Program-made: the position numbers and the translations under genes
Assembly (NCBI GenBank): GCA_003164375.1
Contig: PLTE01000158.1
Span: forward strand, 1 to 5,993
DNA length: 5,993 bases
DNA from: Hyphomicrobiales bacterium
Lineage (GTDB): Bacteria; Pseudomonadota; Alphaproteobacteria; Rhizobiales; Xanthobacteraceae
Direction of reading: 5' to 3'
Notes under the pieces: model-generated
The model's input: only the letters and a program-made list of their open reading frames with translations
The model's database searches: none
Told to the model about the DNA's origin: nothing
Shown here: one piece after another, positions 1 to 5,583 of the stretch
Numbering within the stretch: the stretch's first letter is position 1
Layout: every line of letters starts with the position of its first letter

Positions 1-97
1 CTAGGGAGATTCCGAGGCTCTTATACGTGAGCCGTCGCGTGTCCATAATGGCCCACTCGATAGCGGATAATTGGGCTCGAATCTCAATCTCGTCCAT
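1..97 (-). CDS. Small ORF downstream of the transposase, partial (runs off left edge)
   Basis: Reading leftward, an ATG at 97-95 opens a frame that stays open for all 32 codons to the window edge. It begins MDEIEIRAQL and includes EWAIMDTRRL. The start lies 20 bases after the transposase stop, preceded by a purine-rich stretch (AGAAAGAAG) that could serve as a weak ribosome binding site. Same strand and close spacing suggest translation from the transposase mRNA. Some IS1595-family elements are known to carry passenger genes, so this may be an element-borne accessory ORF; it could equally be a host gene beyond the element's left end. I recognise no domain and assign no function. The open length is short enough to occur by chance, so the call rests mainly on position. 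Confidence 0.4.
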   Translation of the reverse strand, partial: MDEIEIRAQLSAIEWAIMDTRRLTYKSLGISL

Positions 98-117
98 CTT
101 GCTTCTTTCTGTGCGGC

Positions 118-1045
118 TCACGCTTGCGCTTCGTTAGTTCGCCGATACGTCAAGCGCTTGCCCTTGATGCCAGCCGCAGCGATTTCAGCGCGCATAAGGT
201 CGTTCACGCCAAGGGCCGAACGGTTTGAATAGCGGAAATCAAATTCCGCGAGATAACGGTGCAGGTGTTTCTCGCTGCAATGCTGATAGACGCCCTTCAT
301 GCCTCGTTTGAAGATCGAAAAGAAGCCTTCGACCGTGTTGGTATGGACGTTGCCGCGCACGTATTCGTCAATCGTGTGGTTGATGGTTTCATGACTGGCA
401 AACTCCTTGCCGAGCGACGTGTACCAGCCAGCGCTATCGGTCATCAGTTTAGCCTCGCGGGCCAGATTGGTGCGAAGGACTGGCGCGAGGTCGGAGATAG
501 CCGTACCGTCCACATGGAACGTGCGGGCTTCCCCGCCGCGTGTGACTAGTGTGAGAACGGCATTCATATGACCCTGACGCTTGCCCTTGGCGTGACCAGC
601 CTGCTTGCCGTAGTAAGTCTCATCGACCTCTACCACCTCACCAGCGCCGCCCATTGGCGCGGCAAAGTTGCCTTGGCGAAGTGCCTCACGAAGCCTGTGC
701 ATCATGAACCAGCTCGACTTGTACGAGATACCAAGTGAGCGATGGATTTGATGCGCTGAAACGCCTTTCTTCGAGGCAGTCAGCATGAATAGAGCGGCCA
801 GCCACTTAGACAGTGGAATTTTCGAGCGCTCGAATACGGTTTTGACCGTGACAGTGAATTGCTCGCGGCAGCCGTTGCACTGATAGACGCCCGGACGGTG
901 CTTCTTGCCCTGCAACGCGGTCACGTCCATCGCCTGTGGAGCCGCAGTGAGGGCATACAGGGCCATTCGGCCATACGCGGGCTTCTAGCCACTCGCGGGC
1001 CTTGGTTTCGTCAGTGAAAATGGGGTTTTGCAGGTTCGAGGTCAT
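118..1045 (-). pseudogene. IS1595-family (ISXO2-like) transposase, frameshifted
   Basis: This DDE transposase gene is split over two frames. The first starts at ATG 1045-1043 (MTSNLQNPIF) and carries the first zinc-ribbon pair CPHC (C31, C34); read on, it meets a stop at about 806. The second frame (to the stop at 118-120) carries the second pair CNGC, then helix-rich DNA-binding sequence (KKGVSAHQIHRSLG) and the catalytic domain. Dropping one G of the GG at 927-928 joins them as ...CGSTGDDVTALQGKK..., a protein of about 308 residues. In that numbering the zinc ligands are C31, C34, C56 and C59, and the candidate catalytic residues are D141 (VEVDETYYG), D203 (MTDSAGWY) and E239 (HTNTVEGFFSIFKRG). 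All lie in motifs typical of the IS1595/ISXO2 family, whose members normally use one uninterrupted ORF. An ATG at 966 could start the second frame alone, but the product would lack half the zinc ribbon. The rest looks intact, so the lesion is recent or a sequencing error. Confidence 0.9.
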
Positions 1046-1046
1046 C

Positions 1047-1068
1047 GGGGTCGTCCTTTCGTGACCCC
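1047..1068 (-). promoter_or_regulatory. Hairpin enclosing the transposase ribosome binding site
   Basis: GGGGTC and GACCCC form a perfect 6-bp inverted repeat (1047-1052 with 1063-1068) around a 10-base loop that holds the Shine-Dalgarno sequence AAAGGA (1059-1054). The inner arm ends one base before the start codon. A transcript starting at about 1062 from the element's own promoter would lack the outer arm, whereas readthrough RNA from outside would contain both arms and could fold. This matches the logic known from IS10 and IS50, where readthrough mRNA hides the transposase start. That it works here is inference: the stem is short and the Shine-Dalgarno lies in the loop. Confidence 0.45.
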
Positions 1069-1096
1069 ATACTAGCTATCGACCGTGCTTTGTCAA
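1069..1096 (-). promoter_or_regulatory. Candidate sigma-70 promoter of the transposase gene
   Basis: Reading leftward there is a perfect -35 box TTGACA (1096-1091), 16 bases of spacer, and TAGTAT (1074-1069), which matches four of six bases of the -10 consensus including its essential first A and last T. Transcription would begin near 1062, just before the ribosome binding site (AAAGGA, 1059-1054), which stands 8 bases before the ATG at 1045. The position and strand fit the transposase gene. Confidence 0.6.
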
Positions 1097-1120
1097 GGTT
1101 ATAATCGCCGACCGGACGAT

Positions 1121-1134
1121 CATTGCTGGCAATG
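1121..1134. repeat. Perfect 6-bp inverted repeat, possible operator
   Basis: CATTGC and GCAATG are exact reverse complements separated by two bases (TG). The tight symmetry suits binding of a dimeric regulator better than an RNA hairpin. It lies about 130 bases before the -35 box of the radical SAM gene and might also belong to the end of the insertion sequence. No regulator gene is present in the window to pair with it. Confidence 0.3.
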
Positions 1135-1143
1135 TTAGCGGAA

Positions 1144-1165
1144 GCGTCGCTGACGGTCAGCACGC
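1144..1165. repeat. Dyad symmetry, 9 bp stem with one bulged base
   Basis: An inner perfect repeat GCTGA/TCAGC (1149-1153 with 1157-1161, centre CGG) is flanked by GCGT/ACGC (1144-1147 with 1162-1165), leaving only C1148 unpaired. This gives a 9-bp stem with a 3-base loop. No T-run follows on either strand, so it is not a typical terminator. It may be a protein binding site or a structured remnant near the insertion junction. Confidence 0.35.
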
Positions 1166-1249
1166 AAGAGCGCGTTGAGCCGCGATAACGCCATGTTCGC
1201 GCGTTAATTTTCGGCTTTGGGACCGAAGCCTTACAAAATGGCTTTGTCC

Positions 1250-1277
1250 TTGAATTATCGGGCAATACCGCCATACT
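1250..1277 (+). promoter_or_regulatory. Candidate promoter of the radical SAM gene
   Basis: TTGAAT (1250-1255) and CATACT (1272-1277) are separated by 16 bases; each matches four of six consensus bases. A start near 1284 would give a leader of about 30 bases before the TTG start at 1314. Promoters in alphaproteobacteria are often weakly conserved, so this is a positional suggestion only. Confidence 0.3.
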
Positions 1278-1313
1278 GCGCCGATTGTGCCATGGGGCAC
1301 GGGGTAGGATTCC

Positions 1314-2990
1314 TTGGAACAGCAGCAGAATATCGTCGCGAGCACGTTGGCAGCGAGTCCTTGCAACGTCCTGATGATCTACCCGCGCTTCATGACGGAT
1401 TCGTTCTGGAACTTTTCGGAAGCCTGCGAACTGGTGGGCGCCCGGTATCCGGCGATCCCGCTCGGGCTCATCACGGTGGCGGCGCTTCTGCCAAAGTCCT
1501 GGAACGTGCGGCTGGTCAACCGCAACACCGAGGATCTCGCCGAGAGCGACCTCGACTGGGCCGACATGGTGATGACCGGCGGCATGCTGTTCCAGCAATC
1601 GGATACGCTGGAATTGATCGAGCTGTGCCGTGCGCGCGGACTTCCGGTGGTGGTCGGTGGTCCCGACGCGACTTCTAGTCCGCACCGCTATGAAACCGCG
1701 AATTTTCGTGTCCTTGGCGAAGTCGAGGACATGATCGGGCAATTCGTCGAGGCTTGGGAGCGGGGCGCCCGCGAGGGCATGTATGTGGCGCCCAAATTCC
1801 AAGTCGACGTCACCAAGACGCCGATCCCGCGCTTCGATCTCTTGAAGTTCGAGCAGTACCTCTACATCGGCGTTCAATTCTCGCGCGGCTGCCCGTTCAC
1901 TTGCGAGTTCTGCGATATTATCGAGCTTTACGGCCGCTCGCCGCGTACCAAGAGCCACGACCAGATGCTGGCCGAACTCGAGGCGCTCTATCAGCTGGGC
2001 TATCGCGGCCATGTCGATTTTGTCGACGATAATCTGATCGGCAACAAGAAGGCGATCAAGGCATTTCTGCCGGTGCTCGAAAAGTGGATCGAGCAGCACG
2101 ATTATCCGTTCGAATTCACGACCGAAGCCTCGCTCAATCTTGCCGACGACGGCGAGTTGTTGGCCATGCTCAAGCGCTGCAACTTTTTTGCCGTTTTCGT
2201 CGGCATCGAGAGCCCGGATACGGAAACGCTGGTGGCGATGCGCAAGAAGCAGAATACACGCCGCAGCATCGGTGACAGCGTCCACAAGATCTATCGCGCG
2301 GGGATGTTTGTGACGGCGGGCTTTATTGTCGGCTTCGACAGCGAGAGGGGCTCGGTCGCCGAGCCGATGATCGAGCTCATCGAGGAAGCGGCCATCCCGA
2401 TCGCCATGGTGGGTCTGCTCTATGCGCTACCGAATACGCAACTCACACGCCGGCTGGCGCGCGAGGGACGCCTGCATGTCGACCACGATTCCGCCCCGGC
2501 CGGTAAGGGCGACCAATGCACTGCCGGCGTCAATTATCAGACCAAGCGCTCCCGCCTCGACATTCTGCGCGACTATCGCAAGGTTCTCGAACGGATCTAC
2601 GATCCCGATGCGTTCTGCGGCCGTTTGGAACGGCTCGCCGCCATGCTCGATTGTACCGGTCGGCGGAAGGAATTGCCCGAGGGCGACATCAGGCGCCGGC
2701 TCTCCACTATCAACATGGTTCATGAGCTGCTGTCGCGACTGCCGGAAGGGCGCGAGCGCTTCTGGAAGGCTTTTACCGCCTGCATGTCGAAGAACCCGCA
2801 ATCGGTCCGCGCCATCGTGACGTTGATGGCGTTCTACCTCCATGTCGGGCCCTATTCGCGCTACGTCATGAAACAGATCGATCGCCAGATCGAAGATCTC
2901 GAACACGGCCGCTTCGTTGCGCCGAAACTGCTGCCGCCTGTGGCCGTGCCGGAGCCGATCGTGCCGGAGCCGGCGGTGGTCAACGCTTAG
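1314..2990 (+). CDS. B12-binding-domain radical SAM protein with DUF4070-like C-terminus
   Basis: The 558-residue protein begins with a Rossmann-like cobalamin-binding-type domain (about 17-155; CNVLMIYPRF, then VVVGGPDATSS). The radical SAM core follows, with the 4Fe-4S motif RGCPFTCEFC (C193, C197, C200) and later core segments FVDDNLIGNKK (236-246), VGIESPD (296-302) and GFIVGFD (336-342). The C-terminal part resembles DUF4070 and ends in a proline/valine/glutamate-rich tail. Such enzymes cleave S-adenosylmethionine to a 5'-deoxyadenosyl radical; class B members often methylate unreactive carbons through cobalamin. No DxHxxG motif is visible, which is common in class B. The layout recalls the hopanoid C-2 methylase HpnP, but no hopanoid genes are nearby and the ALPNTQLTRR region fits the general DUF4070 group better, so the substrate is unknown. 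The start is TTG at 1314: an in-frame TAG sits at 1305-1307, AGGA lies 4 bases before the TTG, and the first ATG (1374) would cut into the first strand of the fold. Confidence 0.85.
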   Translation: MEQQQNIVASTLAASPCNVLMIYPRFMTDSFWNFSEACELVGARYPAIPLGLITVAALLPKSWNVRLVNRNTEDLAESDLDWADMVMTGGMLFQQSDTLELIELCRARGLPVVVGGPDATSSPHRYETANFRVLGEVEDMIGQFVEAWERGAREGMYVAPKFQVDVTKTPIPRFDLLKFEQYLYIGVQFSRGCPFTCEFCDIIELYGRSPRTKSHDQMLAELEALYQLGYRGHVDFVDDNLIGNKKAIKAFLPVLEKWIEQHDYPFEFTTEASLNLADDGELLAMLKRCNFFAVFVGIESPDTETLVAMRKKQNTRRSIGDSVHKIYRAGMFVTAGFIVGFDSERGSVAEPMIELIEEAAIPIAMVGLLYALPNTQLTRRLAREGRLHVDHDSAPAGKGDQCTAGVNYQTKRSRLDILRDYRKVLERIYDPDAFCGRLERLAAMLDCTGRRKELPEGDIRRRLSTINMVHELLSRLPEGRERFWKAFTACMSKNPQSVRAIVTLMAFYLHVGPYSRYVMKQIDRQIEDLEHGRFVAPKLLPPVAVPEPIVPEPAVVNA

Positions 2991-3012
2991 ACACGACGTC
3001 AGAAGCTAAGCG
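2984..3012. repeat. Inverted repeat across the two convergent stop codons
   Basis: CGCTTAG (2984-2990) and CTAAGCG (3006-3012) are exact reverse complements with a 15-base centre that contains GACGTC. The left arm ends with the TAG stop of the radical SAM gene, and the dehalogenase stop (2999-3001) lies in the centre. With only 8 bases between the two genes, this is the only structure placed to separate their transcripts. There is no T-run on either strand, so intrinsic termination is uncertain. Confidence 0.35.
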
Positions 3013-3673
3013 ACGCCACGATCGACAGATCGGGTACGACGCGTAGCGGCGGTTGCTCGGCATATTCGTCCGGCATGCGCGTGCGATTGACCCAGAGCGG
3101 GCGAAAGCCGAACGCGGCGGCTCCCATCACATCCCAGCGGTTCGACGAAACGAACACAACATGGTCGGGGCTTATTCCGAAGCGATCGGTGACGAGCGCG
3201 TAGATTTCGGGCCGTGGTTTGTAAGCGTGCAAGGCATCGACCGATAATACGGCATCAAGGAGCCCGGTCATGCCGGATGCTTCGACAGCGGCACCTAGCA
3301 TGCGCGGCGAGCCGTTGGAGAGAATCGCGGTTGAGAGGCCGCGCGCTTTGAGCGCGATCAGGGCCGCCCGCGCGTCGGGATAGGCATCAAGCGTGAGATA
3401 GGCTTCGAGCAGCTTCGGCCGCAACGCACGATCCACCGAGGGAACGCGGGCGAATGCGTAATCGAGCGCCCGTTCGGTGAGGGTCCAAAAATCGAGGTAA
3501 CGGCCGGCGAGCGTCAGCGTCCAACTATATTCGAGCTGTTTTAATCGCCAGATTTCCGAAAGTCGGTCCGCGTCGGGGCCGGCAGCGGCGCGATGGCGCG
3601 CGATGGCGGCGTGCACGTCGAACAGCGTGCCGTAGGCATCGAAAACATAGACGTGTGGCTTGACGTCACTCAT
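2999..3673 (-). CDS. Haloacid dehalogenase, type II (HAD superfamily; (S)-2-haloacid dehalogenase-like)
   Basis: This 224-residue soluble protein is close to the usual length for L-2-haloacid dehalogenases, which hydrolyse (S)-2-haloacids to (R)-2-hydroxyacids by an aspartyl-ester mechanism in the cytoplasm. HAD motif I is FDAYGTLFD with nucleophile D12 and T16; R43 follows in IWRLKQLEYSW; motif II is LSNGS (S119, N120); K152 and Y158 sit in YKPRPEIY; and SSNRWDVMGA supplies S176, N178 and D181. These line up with Asp10, Thr14, Arg41, Ser118, Lys151, Tyr157, Ser175, Asn177 and Asp180 of the well-studied enzyme L-DEX YL, so the catalytic set looks complete. Many such proteins are annotated by homology only, and the true substrate may be fluoroacetate-like, chloroacid or none of these. 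The start (ATG 3673) lacks a strong ribosome binding site. The gene follows the glycosyltransferase gene on the same strand after an 84-base gap, so co-transcription is possible. Confidence 0.88.
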   Translation of the reverse strand: MSDVKPHVYVFDAYGTLFDVHAAIARHRAAAGPDADRLSEIWRLKQLEYSWTLTLAGRYLDFWTLTERALDYAFARVPSVDRALRPKLLEAYLTLDAYPDARAALIALKARGLSTAILSNGSPRMLGAAVEASGMTGLLDAVLSVDALHAYKPRPEIYALVTDRFGISPDHVVFVSSNRWDVMGAAAFGFRPLWVNRTRMPDEYAEQPPLRVVPDLSIVASLSF

Positions 3674-3757
3674 GGGTCGAACTCATGGCAAGGTCTCCGG
3701 TGAGCTTTACTGGCAATTCGCCCACGCCAATGCTTGAACCAACAAAGGTTCGCGCCT

Positions 3758-5443
3758 TTATGGATTGGCCGTCGGATATCGCAATAATGTCGAAAACGAC
3801 CGGCCGCGGATGTCGTAGACGCGGGCATAGACGACACCGTCGCGGATGATCTCAAGCACCACCGGCGCATCGAGATCGGCGCAATAGAACTCGTTCAGCA
3901 TCATGGCGAAGTCGGCGCCTGGCGGGTCCCAGATCGTGTTGAATCCCGCTCCCAATCCGACGACGACCGCCGGATGAGGTCCGCACACCGCGACGGTCCA
4001 TGATCCGCCGGGCGGTTTCTCGGCGCGCTCGGCAAGGAGCGTGCGCAATTGCCGTGACGCTTGCGTCATCGACAAGCCCCAATAGTCGATCATGAAATAG
4101 GGCCGCGCGCCGGCGACGCCGCCGATGATGTGATTGTAATAGGTGTATTGATAGGGATGCAGTCGGACCATTTCGATTACGGGGGACGCTATGCCGGCGA
4201 CGAATACCAAGGCGGCAGCGATTGTTACGGCGACACCGCGTCGCTGCAGGCGCCTCGTGATCCACGCGGCGGCAAGGGCGCCAAGAACGGCAAACGGCGG
4301 TAGCGTAAAAACCAGGTGACGAACGCCATTATACATGTATGGCCGCGTCGTGACCGTGACCAAGAGCGGCAGTATCACGGCGAGCACTACGGCCAAGAGT
4401 GCGGCGCTCCGGCCAACATCGCTGACGCTTTTTTCGCCGCGCGCCGCCGCGATGGCGGCGCCGACCGTTCCACACATCCCGAGACCCAGCATCAATTCGG
4501 GATTTGTGAGCATTTCGAGAGTGGGCGCATAACTGCGCGGCATGTCCGGAACGAGGATCAGTCGGCCGTCAAACAGCTCTCGCCAGGGTTTGTCGAAAAA
4601 ACTGGAAAAATATTCGACCGCGTGAAACGGGTTGAGGGGCGAAATCACGCTCCACGGCCAGACCAGGCCCATGACTAGATAAGCAAGAATCGCGGCCGGG
4701 ATGAACGGGACAAGAAACGATCCGCATTCGCCGAGTGCCGCCCGTAAGCCGTCGGCGCGCGATTTGACCGCGATAATGAGCGGAAGCGGAAGGAGCGCGT
4801 CCAAGACCGCGAAGCCGCCGAGCACGCGCGCGCCGATGGCCAGACCGACGCCAACCCCGCACAGCGCAATCGTTGGCGGCGTGGCACGCGGATATTCCTG
4901 GAACGCACGCACTATGCCGAGCAGCGCGATCATCATGACCGTGGCGAACGGTCCGTCCTTGGCATTAATGAACATATGGCCGTAGTAGAGGGGACAGGCG
5001 GCAAGAAGGACGAGCGCTACCAGACCCGCGAATGGGCCGCCGAGACGTCGGCCAAGGCGCCAGGTGACCAATAAGCCGATGAGGCCAACGGCGGCGCCGA
5101 CAAGCCGTCGGGTCTCGAATAATCCGAACGGGAGTATTTTTGCGGCGAGCGTAGCGATGATGTCGTAGCCGCCGCCATACATGTAGAGATTGACGAACGA
5201 CAGCGCGCGCCGATCGTTGAAACCGGACCGATAGAGCGAGACTAAGAGGTCGCCATATTGGGAATGGGTGTAGTCGTCCCAGCCGAGTCCGTAGTCGCGA
5301 AAAGTCGCCAGCGCGATCGCCGCCGTCAGGATCACGACACCGATCGCGAGCGCATCCAGCCGGCGCGCGCCCGCTTGCGACGGCAGTGAGAGCGAATTCA
5401 CCGCAACTTGGTGCACGATTGGCCCGGTCTGTGACGCGCGCAT
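3758..5443 (-). CDS. GT-C fold membrane glycosyltransferase (family 39/ArnT-like)
   Basis: The 561-residue protein has about ten hydrophobic segments (first at roughly 31-47, last near 403-424) and a soluble C-terminal part of about 135 residues. After the first membrane segment comes GWDDYTH (D56, D57), the acidic pair typical of the first periplasmic loop of GT-C enzymes, which move a sugar from a polyprenyl-phosphate carrier to a lipid, glycan or protein. A second loop motif NAKDGPF (160-166), YNGVRHLVF (371-379) and HPYQYTYYN (429-437) fit bacterial family-39-like members. Donor and acceptor cannot be told from sequence. No carrier-sugar synthesis gene is adjacent. The ATG at 5443 is chosen because the 16 codons between the upstream in-frame stop (5494-5492) and it contain no ATG or GTG; the Shine-Dalgarno is weak and distant. 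A TTGACG at 5495-5490 could be a -35 box, but I see no good -10 after it. Confidence 0.82.
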   Translation of the reverse strand: MRASQTGPIVHQVAVNSLSLPSQAGARRLDALAIGVVILTAAIALATFRDYGLGWDDYTHSQYGDLLVSLYRSGFNDRRALSFVNLYMYGGGYDIIATLAAKILPFGLFETRRLVGAAVGLIGLLVTWRLGRRLGGPFAGLVALVLLAACPLYYGHMFINAKDGPFATVMMIALLGIVRAFQEYPRATPPTIALCGVGVGLAIGARVLGGFAVLDALLPLPLIIAVKSRADGLRAALGECGSFLVPFIPAAILAYLVMGLVWPWSVISPLNPFHAVEYFSSFFDKPWRELFDGRLILVPDMPRSYAPTLEMLTNPELMLGLGMCGTVGAAIAAARGEKSVSDVGRSAALLAVVLAVILPLLVTVTTRPYMYNGVRHLVFTLPPFAVLGALAAAWITRRLQRRGVAVTIAAALVFVAGIASPVIEMVRLHPYQYTYYNHIIGGVAGARPYFMIDYWGLSMTQASRQLRTLLAERAEKPPGGSWTVAVCGPHPAVVVGLGAGFNTIWDPPGADFAMMLNEFYCADLDAPVVLEIIRDGVVYARVYDIRGRSFSTLLRYPTANP

Positions 5444-5463
5444 TGCCGCGAGGGCATCCTCAT

Positions 5464-5583
5464 GAGGCCCAATCGCGCGCCGGACAATGCGTCAAATAAG
5501 CGGGCGCGTTGGGGTTCGGCATGAGGCGAGGGCAAGAAGCGGGGCAGGAGGCCCCGCTCACGCGAAGGGTGGTGCCCGCGCGC
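5464..5583. other. Intergenic gap between superoxide dismutase and glycosyltransferase genes
   Basis: No gene is evident in these 120 bases. They hold the GC-rich hairpin at 5538-5558 and, nearer the glycosyltransferase gene, an isolated TTGACG on the - strand. The gap and hairpin suggest that the two leftward genes are separate transcription units. Confidence 0.5.
5538..5558 (-). terminator. Candidate terminator hairpin after the superoxide dismutase gene
   Basis: AGCGGGGC and GCCCCGCT form a perfect 8-bp stem with a 5-base loop, starting 25 bases after the stop codon on the - strand. The following leftward sequence reads TTCTTGCC, a poor T-tract, so termination may be partial or need help. 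Its stability and place just after a stop codon support the call. Confidence 0.5.

Larger units (their letters stand above)
1..1110 (-). mobile_element. IS1595-family insertion sequence, left end outside window
   Basis: The element is defined by its transposase gene and the leftward promoter just upstream of it. Its right end must lie beyond the promoter, so near or past 1096; the boundary given here is approximate. I could not identify terminal inverted repeats, because the left end is outside the window or unrecognised, and so no target duplication (usually 8 bp in this family) can be checked. The element sits about 200 bases upstream of the radical SAM gene and is transcribed away from it. 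Confidence 0.7.
1097..1313. other. Non-coding region between insertion sequence and radical SAM gene
   Basis: No convincing gene lies here. Moving right it contains a perfect TATAAT on the + strand (1100-1105) with no -35 partner, a 14-base dyad CATTGCTGGCAATG (1121-1134), a longer dyad at 1144-1165, overlapping 5-bp inverted repeats at 1210-1230 (TTCGG/CCGAA and GGCTT/AAGCC), and the candidate promoter at 1250-1277. The true right end of the insertion sequence probably falls in the first part of this stretch. Confidence 0.6.

Noticed and set aside
259..549. Frame on the + strand inside the transposase gene
   Set aside because: It overlaps the conserved catalytic domain in antisense, has no recognisable domain and no upstream signals.
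118..966. ATG at 966 as the true start of a 282-residue transposase
   Set aside because: The frame upstream of the conserved VTALQGKK segment encodes unrelated residues (ALYALTAAPQA), while the correct N-terminal zinc-ribbon half is present in the neighbouring frame from 1045.
1..1110. Terminal inverted repeats and an 8-bp target duplication for the insertion sequence
   Set aside because: I compared the region near 1100 with the first 117 bases and found no convincing match; the left end is probably outside the window.
1011..2285. Long 424-codon frame on the - strand opposite the radical SAM gene
   Set aside because: It is the reverse shadow of a well-conserved gene, has histidine/arginine-rich low-meaning composition and runs into the transposase start.
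1314..2990. Naming the radical SAM gene hpnP
   Set aside because: The shared motifs also occur across the wider DUF4070 group, and no hopanoid biosynthesis genes lie in the window.
3736..3751. GAACC/GGTTC hairpin between glycosyltransferase and dehalogenase genes as a terminator
   Set aside because: Only 5 bp, AT-containing, partly within the gap right after the stop, with no T-run; too weak to call.
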